Below, piece after piece: positions 35,372 to 47,442 of a DNA stretch of 64,000 nucleotides; within the stretch, counting starts at the first letter, position 1; every line of letters begins with the position of its first letter. A program made the position numbers and the translations under genes. A model generated the notes under the pieces. It worked only from the letters and a program-made list of their open reading frames with translations. It was not told the DNA's origin and searched no databases. Source of the DNA: Paragordius varius (taxonomy: Eukaryota > Nematomorpha); contig OZ176050.1 in NCBI GenBank assembly GCA_964247055.1, positions 6,758,001-6,822,000 on the forward strand, given 5' to 3'.

Positions 35372-38300
35372 TTAAATATCATACATTATATTATTTATAT
35401 ATTCTTGGAGATCCATTACAATGTAATTATTGAGGAGCTTTTCTATTCCTTGGTCTTCTTCTAAAAGATATTATTTTGTTATTCAATTATACTAAATATT
35501 TTACATTCATATACGAAAAATTAAACGAAATTATAATAATGGGAAGTTTAATTATTGTTTTTCACCAATTCACAAAAAAATAGAAATAAAAATTAATTAA
35601 TATTAAATACATACATATAGATAATTACCTATAGATTTGTTATTAACATCTTGTTCGGTATTTAGCTGTGCAATAATATTATTTAGGTTCTCCAATAATT
35701 CCAGTATGATAGGTGAAGTCGATGGTTCGGTTGACAATTCCTAAAAATATATTTATAAAAATATATTAAGGAAAAAATATTATGGTTAAAGATTATAAAA
35801 TAAATTATAACGGTTAAATGTAAAATTAACATTCAATTTTTTTAATCACAATTTTTTATAGATAGGGAAATTCATTAATTAATAAAAATAATTTTTCTAC
35901 CAGCAATAATATTTTAATGGAAACAAGCGGGTGTCTTAGGCCGGGTAAACCCCATTTGAAGCAATTTTCCGATTTGAAAGTTTGAAGAGGCAGTTTAATT
36001 ATTTGTTTATCCGAGACACGACTTAAATGTGGTAAAGATAAAATTTTGCGTCCATATAATAGTGTATTTACAAAACATATGTAAGTTTTCAATATAGTGA
36101 ATGTTTGATAGAGGGCAATTTTATCATTTTTCTTAAAATGGTCTAGGAGAGTTTCCAAACATTCCACCATTTCGTAAAATATAATTTTATCTTCCTCAGT
36201 TTCAAACAATCTAAATTATTGAATTGAAAATTAAAATATATAGATTAGCCTTTTATGCAATAAAATTATTATATTTTTTATTGCAATATAAAAAAGATAA
36301 CAAAAGAATATTTTTGCAAAACTATAAAATAAATTGTTCAATGTAAATGTTAAAAAAAATTTATTAAAATTAATTAATTTTTTAACCTACTAAGTGGTGT
36401 TAATTATTTAAATATAAAAATCAAAAAAAGGCTAAATTTTTTAGTAAATATAAATATATGATATCATTTACCTCAACGTGAGTGCAAAAGTTAAATCATT
36501 AATTGATATGTAGCGTAAAAATGTGCTCCAAAGGTTTTGTAATATAACATTTTTTTCTGTATATGGTATGGTGTTTGATTGAATTTTTGAACGGATCGTC
36601 CAACTTAACATGCGCAAGTAACAATCAGCCATCGATTGAATAGGAAGGTTAACGTTCTACAAGGATTTAAAAAAATAATTTTAAGAAACTAACTTTTTAT
36701 ATTTTCCGCAATTATTATTTTTGGTTCAAAATTAGAAAAATAAAATATTAAAAACAGTTACCTTTTCCACCTCAGTGGTAAATAAAGCTTTCATTATTTC
36801 GGGACATGCGGGATCATTGGTTATCAAAAACTCAAGTAAAGATTGCCCTACTGTGACAACACTGGTCGGAAAATATTTGTGACTAGAACAATTTAAATAT
36901 TTTCATTATTTGAATAATTTATATTCTATAACAAGTAAAAGTAAATGTTATTTAATATTATAGCACAAACCTTGATAAATGAAACATATAAAGGGTGAAA
37001 TGCTTTATGGTTTTGCCAAAAGCAATTATTTTTGTAAAAAGTGCACTTTTCCGCGTCATCAAAGTGTCATTTATTAATATATTTTGGTAAACATATAAAA
37101 TAGTAGAGGTTGCTATTTTCTCATCAATGGGACAAAGCATATCAAATAATTTTATAATAGAGAGTTGCAGATTATCTGTTTAAAACAAATAAATATATGT
37201 GATAAATGTTGACTCAATAACAGTTCCAATAGAATTTTTATCATGTAAAAATTTACTATAATTTAGTGAAACTATAAAAGATTTTTTTTAATAAAATGGA
37301 GTAAAACAACTTTTTTAAAAAAACTTCATAGATATATAAAAGTAATATTATATTTAATAGAATTTGTGAACCAAAATACTATATGCAAAATATACCAATG
37401 TTAAAAGCAACATTCACAAGATTTTCAACAAAATTTTTATAATTATGGTTGGATAATATGGTTTCCGACAAAATATTTTTAGAGTCATGGATAATAGATT
37501 GTAAATAATTGGATTCTACCTAAAAAACAGAATAAATAATTAAAAATATATAGAATGTAGTCATTTAAATATAATTAAACCCATAAACAATTAATAGTTA
37601 CCTTGCAATTTTCCAAAATATCTTTATAAGGAAAATCACATTTCAACATTGTTTGTGGCAATAACCTAGTAAATGTTTCCAAATTATTTTTCAATTTTAT
37701 TTCCCCAATATCGAAGCTCTTTTCACCGATACTATTTATATATTCAAAAAATGTATTGATCAAAATTTCAAAAAGATGTGGTTGCAATTGATTGATCTTA
37801 CGACGAGTGAAGCAAACAAGGCTTTGAATAAGCTGGTCACACGATACCTATAATAGTGTAAAAAATATATTATAATTTTTTTAAATTGAACAGGTTCACT
37901 TTTAAATTAATTATTATGTATTTAATCTATATATCCTGTTTCAGAAAGCATGTATAATAAAATAACTTTAATGTCCGCAAAGGAACCAATCAAATCAAAT
38001 GTGTAAGTAATAAATCTTCGAATCTTATTGCCATCTTCACATTGTGTGCTTATATATTGACAAATTGAATGCCAAATCATACATATATATTTTGACATTT
38101 GGATTTGACAATCCGTTGTGTTCTGCCAAAAAAGTATTTATGAAATTAAATTATTATACAGGTTCTTGTCTTGTTTTAATGTCCATTTTCAAACTGCTAA
38201 TCTTATAAAAAGATTCTGATATTTGCATATAATCATCTAGTGGTAAATTTTTAATTGAATCACTTTCAAAGAGGTATGAAAGACTCTTTATAATAAGCAG

Positions 38301-41053
38301 CATATCTAAATTATAAATTATTATGATACATTTGTCATCTAAAATAATGTTTCCTTCCTTTTCCAATAACAACGACAATAAATCATGGGTAACTTTAACA
38401 TGCGTTTGGGTATCCCTACCTATTTCAGTTATTGAGGGGCATCTTTGAAGAATAAGGTTAAAATTTTTGGCATAATTGATGTTTTCTAAAATAATTTCAA
38501 AAAATTTATGCTAATTTCAGGATTAAAATTAAACATTATTTGGTTTCACTTTTTGTTGCAATATTTTGTGTTTGCAGGTTCTACATGTTTTTCGGGAAAA
38601 AACGGTTTTAAACCAAATTTTTTCGGTTCCAAAAAACTTGGTTCCGGTTCCAATCCCTACATATATATATGTCCATAAAAATGCCTATTATTCAATAACC
38701 TTACCATAATCAAATGGCTCCCAAAATTTAGGTATATTATGTTTGCAGTGTGATAAAACATTAACAAAAACATGTTGGATTATTTTAGTGGCATGTTCAG
38801 GAATCATTGGTAAGAATGTTTCTTCACAGGCACCTCTTTGATTAGAATCCGGTAATAAACCATCTTTTTCATCGATATCCATGTCCATTAAATCGTCAGA
38901 AACTATTTTTCCTACCGTACTTTTTTGATTAGATATGCGGGCAACAAATGAATCAGTGGTGTTTTGTGTTAAAATAGGACACACCATTAACATTACAATC
39001 GTTTGAAACGTTTCTAATCCTTGAGGAGTTTCAAATAACACCTTTTCAAGATAATCATAAAATTGTTTGCTCTTATTATCGGCTTCATCTAATTTATCTC
39101 CGCAATAAATTGGCCTTAAAGATTCTTCTATACTTTTCATAATTTTACAAATTTTATCGTGATCCGATGAAGTTATTCCATCAGGCGATATGAAATATAG
39201 TAATAAATCAAAAGCGCGAATAACAGTTAGTAAGCGTTTGAAAATTAAAAATTCTTCCTCTAAATGCGTTATATTGGTCTGTCTTATAACTTTATCTAAA
39301 CAGGCCTTTAAAATACTTATAAAAATTGGTCTATCATAATATAATACCATTAATGAGGCACCATTTAACGTAAAAACGTTTTTTATAATTCTCAAAATGG
39401 TTTCTAATAAATTTTCAATGGATAGATTGGTATCGGAACTTTTTATGCCGTTTTCATCTGTTAATACCCAGTGATCAATTATAGATCGGATGATAAACCA
39501 AAAATTGGTATATTTAAGAAGGGTGATTAAAATTGATGGAAACTGTTGGTCATCGATTTGAATCAAATACGTATCTAGATCAATAAAAAAGGAGGCAGTT
39601 TTTAAATAATTTTCTAAAACATTCAGAGATTCCATGAAATCGTGTTTAAAGTTTTCATTTAATGTAGACGGAATATTGGTATATGTTGCTTTAAATTGTG
39701 TTAAATATTCCAAAAAATTGATTGCTTTAATCAGGCCTAATAAGTAGTCTGAGTCATCTAAAGTTTTATTAGTCTTATAGACAAATTCTTTAATGTAATT
39801 CAATAATTTCATGAGAAATTCAGTATATATCAGGGCATAATTGGACACATTTTCATCGTATTTATGGGACGAAGAAAGGATTAATTGAATGATTAGAGCT
39901 TTAATAATATCTTTAGAATCATTTTTCATGCAATCGTTATCAATAAAATTAATAATATTATTAAAACCCTTTAAAATAATTTGATTAACAGCGTTTGATT
40001 GCCAAATTAAATGACAAAAAATGTTGTATAATCTTTTAGGATCAGATATAGGATTAGATTGAAGCATTTTGAATAAAAAATCATACAAAGGTTGAAAAAC
40101 GACAATATTCTCTGTTTCCGAAAGTGTTTTGGTGTCTATTTTGTCAAGCAACATTAATAATTTCTTTTCAAAATTTATAAAATCGTTTGATGACAGATGG
40201 ATATCATATAATAATGATTCCAATTCTTTTTCAATCTTTTGTTTATCGTTGGCAAATATATTTTCATTCTCAGACAACCTATTTAATCTGTCAATAATTT
40301 GATTTGCTTTCAATTTTCCAACAGAGGTATACAATGATAATAATGAATTGGATTTAAGTTCTAACGAAGGATCAATAAAGGTCAGAAGATGTATTTTATC
40401 TAATAGTTAAAAAAGAAGTAACCTTTGTTTAAAAGTCCAATATCATCACCCATAATTTTTTTGTTTAAATTATGACTAAAAATATTATTCAACTTTACTC
40501 GATCATATAATAGGCCAGAATTATATCTAAAATATTAAAAAGTTTACCTCGCTCATTTTTGAAAATGGTAGGACTTTTTCGAATTCCAATAACAGTTCGC
40601 CCAATTATTGCCAAAGAAAGACAATTATATTTGCCTAATATATTAAAAATTCTCACCTTGAACAATCAATCCGTCGCTAACAACTTGTTCCGATCTGATA
40701 CAAAAATTTTCCGTATTATAATCTTAAATAAAAAATAAGGCAACTTAATTTGGCTAGAGGGCTAAACGTAGATGTTTTAAGGTTATCTTCTTGAACATTA
40801 TTTGCAAAGAATCTTAAATCGATATTTGAAGGTAATGTAGCTCTATTAATATAAAGATTTTTAACCCAACACGGTATTTTCCTGGCAATAGGGTTTCGAT
40901 CATGTAACCTAAGGGTAAAACGCGTATTTCATCAACTATAACTGGTTCATCAAACTTAATAAAATCAACATTGGGACCATATTTTTCATAATGGCAAAAT
41001 GTTTCAAATAATAATAATTTTGTTTCTGAGGTCTCAAAATCCATAAGTGCCAT
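35372..41053 (-). CDS. vir: Protein virilizer homologue (m6A writer complex scaffold)
   Basis: Minus-strand exons: 41053-40866, 40842-40745, 40722-40657, 40634-40548, 40526-40499, 40475-40423, 40399-38705, 38485-38160, ~38122-37930, 37847-37602, 37519-37396, 37175-36971, 36882-36762, 36656-36472, 36210-~35903, 35740-35629 and 35460-35372. The N-terminus matches Virilizer: LLLFETFCHYEKYG..VDFIKFDEPVIVDEIRVLPLG, GATLPSNIDLRFFANN (fly GATNPSKFDLEFFVND) and DGLIVQGKYNCLSLAIIG (human DGLVLRGWYNCLTLAIYG). The long helical Virilizer repeat region follows. VIR scaffolds METTL3/14-WTAP m6A methylation and in flies Sxl splicing. The acidic/Pro-rich linker and the C-terminal Arg-Gly tail of other species are not seen. 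Five introns in the first 650 bp are 22-23 nt and a sixth may be 21. The donor after exon 9 and the exact 3' end are unresolved. Confidence 0.9.
40400..40865 (-). other. Cluster of six ultrashort introns in Virilizer
   Basis: Introns at 40865-40843 (23 nt), 40744-40723 (22), 40656-40635 (22), 40547-40527 (21), 40498-40476 (23) and 40422-40400 (23). All start GT[T/G/A] and end [T/A]AG, with T-rich interiors. The first three lie inside conserved protein: RVG-ATLPSNIDL, AKL-NYNTENFC and LIVQG-KYNCLSLA. All but the 21-nt one shift the frame if retained. The 21-nt candidate contains no stop in frame (would add GKLFNIL), so it could be coding instead. Confidence 0.88.
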
Positions 41054-41104
41054 GCGTTATAATTTTGCATACCTTTGGACAACTGTTTATGTTTTTAAAT
41101 ACAC

Positions 41105-41690
41105 TGCAAATTGGGGTGTATAAAAAAATAACCTGATCAAATATATAATCCTTGATAGATTATGAGGAGTTAATGGTGCTTTTGGTTTTGGCCATTACAA
41201 GTGGTATAAAAAAGTTCACTTTTGTGGTAAGGGCTCCATATCAGAAAATAGCCAAATTTATGTAGATTTAAATAAAAATTTTATGGTAAAAGCTATGCTT
41301 TCCAAAAATATTATGAAAATATATTATAAACTACCTATAAGAACCAAAACAATATTTACAAAAAAATTAATTTTTAGATGTGACCTTAAAAAGTTTCAAA
41401 TTCTCTTGCTCGTGTAAATGGGCTTGTTCACTTAAAACTCAAAAATGCTATAATGCGATTTAAAATTTTAATATCTGTTATATTTTGAATCAACCAAAAA
41501 ATATTTTTTAAAAAATGCATTTTTAAAAATTTAATTTTTTGCATTATTTTGCTGAAGCGTACTTCATACCATTTTGAACCATGATGGAAATATAACTTTC
41601 TTATATTAGTCGTAAGGGCCAAAACTAAAAGAGCTTTTACAATCCTGATACATTTTCCTACCAGAATATATATATTTCAAAAGGTGGTTT
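41105..41690 (+). repeat. Dispersed repeat, family N, copy 3 (most complete)
   Basis: Left end ATCCTTGATAGATTATGAGG..TTAATGGTGCTTTTGGTTTT and right end GGGCCAAAACTAAAAGAGC..ATCCTGATACATTTTCC form an imperfect inverted repeat around ~500 bp of non-coding DNA. It looks like a MITE of unassigned superfamily. Confidence 0.55.
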
Positions 41691-41741
41691 TTGTGTTGAC
41701 ACTGTTATTTCCCAATAATATTTTACATCAGGGGTGTTGAA

Positions 41742-42286
41742 CACTTGGATACAACATATTCATTTCAGTCCTTTGAATTGGGGTAGTTGGATACTCCAGG
41801 CCTGTTTAAAAATAAATTCATTGAAAAATATGGAAGAAATCGAAACCATGGCAAAATTACGCACTTATATAACATTGATAAAAATTAAAAAATTTTATTC
41901 AAAAATACTTGATATTACATATTTTAAGCTATAACCCAAAGGTCAAAATTTAGTCAACGTGGCATGTGTGCAATCGTAAAATTAAAAAATAATACAAAAT
42001 AACCCGCTTTTTCTATTTCTTTCAATGTTAGATGTTATTTAATTAAAATTTAACTTTAATTTTACCCTTAAAATTAAATAAAGACGATGCTTTTCAAAAA
42101 TTTTGTAAAATAAAAATGGCGTCTAAGTAGTCTGACATGGAACCCTTTTTCAAAACAAAACTTTATTTGGATATTTTGGCATAATTATATAATTTTTATT
42201 ATAGAAGCATAAATTTAAATTAAGACCGTTTCCAGTAGTTATATTTTAGTCTGGGGTATTTATATACCCCAATTTGAATTGAAGTG
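41742..42286 (+). mobile_element. TTAA-type MITE, copy M3
   Basis: Ends CACTTGGATACAACATATTC..GAATTGGGGTAG and TGGGGTATTTATATACCCC..GAAGTG match M1. Flanking TTAA sites have decayed (TTGA / TTTA). Confidence 0.7.
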
Positions 42287-42653
42287 TTTATGCAAATGGC
42301 TTCAGGGGCTGTGTTCGAAAAATATAGCATAATAAACGCGCGACTGCAAAATAATCACCAACACAATAACGATTATTTTTAACAAATTTTGCGAGTTCTT
42401 TGTCAAAATTTGGATATATTCTTTCAGAAAATTTTAAGATAATTCAATTTTTCGAGAATTCGTTAGACCTGGAGAATTATTGAATGTTCGCAGGCCGGAT
42501 ATATGTCTTGGAGGCTAACGTGTTTTACAATCCTTAAAAATGTCCTGTGTACTTTATTATTTTATAACAATAATAAGTTTGACTAAGAGTTTTCTGATAA
42601 TGTAATTAATTTTTTAAAAAGTAAATATCTGATTTAACAATATTTTCTTTTAA

Positions 42654-43196
42654 CACTTTGATTCAAATTAGGGTTATCTATATACCCCACACCTAATTAA
42701 AGTTCATATTTATAAAAACTACAGAAAGAAACGGTTTTAGTTTAAATTTATGCTCCATCCTAATAAAAATTATATATATAAGCCAAATTATCTAAATAAA
42801 ATTTAGTTTTGGAAAAAATTTCCGTATCAAACTACTGGACGCCATTTTTATTTACATTTTGCAAAATATCGTGATTAGGTTTACTTTATTAAACCACATT
42901 TAAGATTAATAAAAACATAAATAGTGATATTTTGCAGTATTTTTATATTTAGCTTATACACATATGTCATAATGGCTAAATTTTTGGCTTTGGGCTTTAC
43001 CTCTGAATAAGTAATATTAAGTAATTTTAAATAAATTTTTTATTATATTTCGGCTGATTAGTGTTATATAAGTCCAAACTTTTGCCATGGTTTCAACTTA
43101 TTCAATATTTTTTAAAATATTTAATTTTTAGCAAGCCTGGGATATCTAACTACCCCAATATGAATCGAAGGACTGAGATGAATGTATTGTGTAAGT
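42654..43196 (-). mobile_element. TTAA-type MITE, copy M4 (inverted relative to M3)
   Basis: Left TTAA at 42650-42653 followed by CACTTTGATTCAAATTAGGG; right end CCCCAATATGAATCGAAGGA..GAATGTATTGTGTAAGTG. Same family as M1/M3/M5 in the opposite direction. Confidence 0.7.
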
Positions 43197-43210
43197 GCCA
43201 ATTGAAAATT

Positions 43211-43367
43211 ACAGTATGAGCAAGTATACATTGCTAGAAAGCTATTAATTATTGCCAAATAGTAATTAGAACAAAGGGCAGAAATAATTATAAGCCAATA
43301 ATACTGCCCTTTGTTGTATTTACTATTTGGCAATAATAAATAACTTTATTATAATTACTCATACTTA
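43211..43367. repeat. Palindromic element with ~65-bp arms
   Basis: Left arm (43211-43280) CAGTATGAGCAAGTATA..ACAAAGGGCA and right arm (43303-43367) TGCCCTTTGTTGTATTTACT..ACTCATACTT are inverted copies with a ~22-bp spacer. It creates two overlapping spurious frames on the minus strand. Probably a small MITE. Confidence 0.7.
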
Positions 43368-43389
43368 TATACACTGCCTCCAATATCGG

Positions 43390-43900
43390 AATGGAGAGAA
43401 AAATATCCAGATGAAATATATATATATATATATATATATATATTCTGATAGATAAATAAAAAATTCTAATGGTGCTTTTGGTTTTGGGGTTTTGGGACAC
43501 CAGACAACTTGCACGTTTGCGGTGTCAATATCGTAAAATCGCAATCTTAGGCATATGTTTGATAAAAAATTTTGGTAACAGATGAATGCCGCATGCCAAA
43601 AAGTATCATAAAAATATATACTATATTCAAAAAGCTAAAAATATTAATTTTTAGATAGGGGCTCCGAAAATCCCAAATTTTTTCGCCCTTCACTACAATA
43701 GGCTAGTTTTTGTAAACGCTAAAATGCTGATATTTCGTGATAAAAATTTTAATTTATGATATATTATGGCATCAAAAATATTTCAAAAAGCACTTTATAC
43801 TATTTTGAGGCATGATGGAAACGGTATCAAAACGCTTTATGATATTAAAAAATTTTAGTATATAATTCGATGATGCTAAACATTATCACCTCGGAAACAT
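43390..43900 (+). repeat. Dispersed repeat, family N, copy 4, with (TA)n
   Basis: A TA microsatellite (43416-43443) is followed by TTCTGATAGATAAATAAA and CTAATGGTGCTTTTGGTTTT, the family-N start. The remainder is degenerate. Confidence 0.45.
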
Positions 43901-44044
43901 CGATTTTGGAAACATCTTTGACGGCGATCCGGATCTGCGAATTCTTTATATTTAAATTATTGGAAAATTTTGAAAATCTTTATATACACAATCAGTAAAC
44001 ACAAAAATAGCTTGATGAAATAATCATCAGTTAAAAGAAACTTT

Positions 44045-44182
44045 TTAACCAAACGCAACATTTTTTCAAGCAAACGCATTTCAGCATGGACAACTAAAAA
44101 ATGCGTTTGGATGAAAAAAATGTTGCGTTTGATTGAAAAATTGTTGCATGGAGTTGAAAAAATGTTGCGCTTGGTTAAAAGT
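44045..44182. repeat. Hairpin plus short tandem units rich in TGTTGCG
   Basis: ACCAAACGCAACATTTTTTC..CAAACGCAT is followed after ~20 bp by ATGCGTTTGGATGAAAAAAA..TGTTGCGTTTG, an inverted repeat of about 38 bp. The motif TGAAAAAnTGTTGCG then repeats about every 28-30 bp three more times. Confidence 0.65.
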
Positions 44183-45341
44183 GTTGTTTTTGACTGAAAA
44201 ATGGTATACATGTATATTTTTAGCAAAATATTAAGCGTAAATTTATTTTGAACATAAACGGTTTGATCACATTATAACATTAAAAAAAAACTTTTTATAA
44301 ATTTAAAATTTGATTAGAACATTTGTTGATCTTTAAATTTAATTGAATTCCTTTTTTAAAACTTTAAGACGAACAAATCGAAATTCTGAGGAAACAGTAA
44401 TGTTTTTTGTCATTACATTATAAGAGAAAGTGTTTTTATAATGTTTAAAGTGTTTTTGGACCGATCCGAGTATGCTCCAAAATGACATACATGTCAATAA
44501 AATTTTAAATTTTTAAACACATGTTTTTTAAAAAATATTTCTTTAATGTCATAATAATCATATACTAAAATTCTTATCGCGCCATCTCGGCACCTTTTTA
44601 TTAATTTTAAGAATAGAGGGGCCAAAAAGTATAGACTTTGGGGCTAACATCTAAAGTTAAGATTAAGTAAATTTATTGTTATGCTTTTTAAATATATTTT
44701 ATGCACTTTTATTTTATTATATACCAAAAAAATTTATTTAGTATTTTAATTTGGGTAAATCGATAAATAATTTGTAATAATTTTTTATCACTCTTAAGAC
44801 CCAAAGGCACCATAAGAATCCCGATACATTTTTTTATAAGAATTTATATATATTTCATCGATGTTATGCACTGTGCATATGAGATAAATAAAACAATTCG
44901 AATTTAATTGTTTAGTTAATTAGCAAACATCGATTTATTGGAATTTGAATCAATTTAAATAGAGAGCTTATAGTAAAACCTACTAAAAGATCGTAAATTT
45001 AACAATTCTGTATTTCACTAGCTTACCTTTTGGGGCAGTTTACATAGCGATTTTTAAATATATCTGTGATATTGAGCCAAATTTTAGAAATAAGCATCAT
45101 ATAACCTTTTGGAAGCATACTTCATCAAACATATATGACAAAATTGCAAAAATCCTTAAACCGTTTGCAGCCATAATCTTTTTTAGATATTTTATTTTAA
45201 TACCGGCATAAAAAACATCAAAACTCAAAATTAATTTGTTTTCACTGCAATTTCAGGTAATTATTGAACTCTAGAACAGCTCTAGTTTCTTATAGATACT
45301 CAAGTCTAGCCTGTAAAAGTTGTTAAATTGTTTAAATTAGA

Positions 45342-45380
<39 letters not shown>

Positions 45381-45414
45381 TTATACATATAATCTATATA
45401 TTTATAAAAATGGA
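44183..45414. other. Repeat-derived intergenic DNA
   Basis: Contains a reverse-complement family-N fragment (ACCCAAAGGCACCATAAGAA near 44810) and a (TA)n run at 45349-45375. No gene seen. Confidence 0.4.
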
Positions 45415-47240
45415 AAATGGTGGCTTTGTGATCTGTTTCCGGAAAACCGGTAGACCCATTCAAATCCAAATGTCGAAAAAAATCAATAATGAATGCCCCG
45501 ACAATAGCTTTGCCCTTTTTTGAATTAGGTCCCTGGGCCCATCCCGAAACTGTTTTTTTGAAAACAAGTCCACAAAATCGTGTCTTTGAGATAATTTTCC
45601 GGAAAACGTGTTGCCCCGTAAAATGCCATTTTTTTTGAAAAAAATCAAGTCAACAAATATAATATTTTAAATCTATTTTTCGCCTAAGATAGGAGACCGT
45701 TAAAATTCAATAAGGATTCCAGGTATTAACTGTTAAAATGCAAAAATTTTAGTCGTGCGTTTTTTTCATATTGGCTGCCGGGTAAAGAGATACCGGCTAA
45801 AAACTGCTACACCATATCGAAATTGCGTTGTTTAGGAGTTAATTTTTAGAAAACCTATCAGGCCATATGAGTTCAATAGGTGCTTAAAATCCCGTAAAAA
45901 GTCAAAAATTTTAGTCGTGCGGTTTTTTAAAATTAGCCGTTAATTAGGCCCTTCACGCCCTAAAAAAATGCGCCACCATAGAATGATTTTCTAGTTTTGA
46001 GGCATTTTTTTACAAAAGCTAATGAAAGCATGTGGAATCAATCATGATTCCAGGTATTCTCCGTAAAAACACAAAAATTCTAATCAAGCGCTTTTTGTAT
46101 CAGTCTCTGGGTAGGGAGCTACCCGCCTAAAACTGCGCCACCACGAAATTGCGTTGTTTAGGAGTTAATTTTTAGAAAACTGATCAGGCCACATAAGTTT
46201 TATATGGGCCTGAAATATTACCCGTAAAATAAGTCTAGCGGATTTTTTAAATTAGCGGTTAAATAGGCCCTTTACGCCCTAAAAATGCGCTATCATTGAA
46301 CTCTTATTTATTTTTGAAGCCATTCTTCCATAAACTATTAAGAACATATGGAATGAATGATGATTCCAGGTTTTCCCCTATAAAGGCAAATATTATCGAA
46401 CGTTTTTTCATATTGGCCTATGGGTAAGGGGCTACCCGCCTACAACTTCGTCACTATATCGATACAGCATGACTTTGGAGCCAAATTTTAGAAAACTATG
46501 AGATTATGTGAGTTCAATAAGGGCCTAAAATATTTATTACCCCTTAAAAAACAAATATTTTAGTATTGGGGGTTATTTAATTAAGTCAGTAAAGTTTTAT
46601 CCACTGAAAAATGCGCCGCTATAGAACAATTTTTTAGTTTTGAAGCAATACTTCCAAGAACTTATAGGAACATATGGACATTACGATTCCAGATATTCCC
46701 CATATAAAGACAAAAATTTTGCCCGACGCTTTTTTATACCTGCCTCTAGGCAAGAAGCTACCCGCCAAAAACTGTGCCATTATATAGAAATTGCGTTGTT
46801 TTGGAACTAATTTAAAACTTATGCCATATGAGCTCATTTAAAGTTCGAAATATTACCCGTAACTATGTAAAAATTAAGATCAGCTTTTTTGTATTAGCCG
46901 TTAATTTGGGGCCATTATGCCCAAAAAATACGCCATCATATAACGATATTTAGTGTTGAGGTATTTTTTCGAATAACCCATGAGACGATGGTCTCAAAGA
47001 TGATTCCAAATATTTTCCCTATCAAGGCAAAAAATTTAACTTAGCGCTTTTTCCATATAGGCCTATGGGTAGGGGTCTACCGGTTTAAAACTGAGAGGCC
47101 ATACAAAAATGGCATGGCTTTGGAGCTTATTATCAAAAAACTTAAGAAGCCACACGAGTTCAATAAAGGCTTTAAATATTACCCCTAAAAAGGTAAAATT
47201 TTAGTATAGCGGTTTTTTCTAGCCATCGATTTCGGGCCTT
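45415..47240 (-). repeat. Tandem array of ~155-bp satellite monomers (right copy, inverted)
   Basis: This is the reverse complement of the 2.06-3.74 kb array, with the same order of distinctive variants. The segment encoding SQRHDF is at the inner end (45460-45648 on the minus strand). The variant pairing ACCCATGAGACGATGG with GGGCCATTATGCCC near 46900-47000 mirrors the outer end of the left array. Copies have diverged by many substitutions and small indels. Confidence 0.8.
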
Positions 47241-47368
47241 TACAAAACTAAGCAATATATTAGTATGAATGCACCGTTTTGAAAATCCTATGAGATCATG
47301 GCTATTAAATAATGTTTCGAAATAATCCACATATATGGATCATTTTATTGATCCCTTTTATCAAAGAG

Positions 47369-47442
47369 CCCCCCCCCCCCTCCCCTACCAGAAGTCCGAA
47401 GGACTCCCTCGGGCTGCGTAGCAGCGCGAGATTTACGCTAGT
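47369..47442 (+). mobile_element. Possible Helitron-like 3' terminus
   Basis: A poly-C run and AGTCCGAAGGACT hairpin are followed by a strong hairpin CTCGGGCTGC-GTA-GCAGCGCGAG (47408-47430), then after 7 bp CTAG (47438-47441) and T. A GC-rich hairpin ~10 bp before CTRR followed by T is the Helitron 3' signature. No 5' end or Rep/helicase frame was found, so only the terminus is proposed. Confidence 0.4.

Noticed and set aside
43121-43500. Two overlapping 70-codon minus-strand frames
   Set aside because: They are products of the palindrome and the TA microsatellite.
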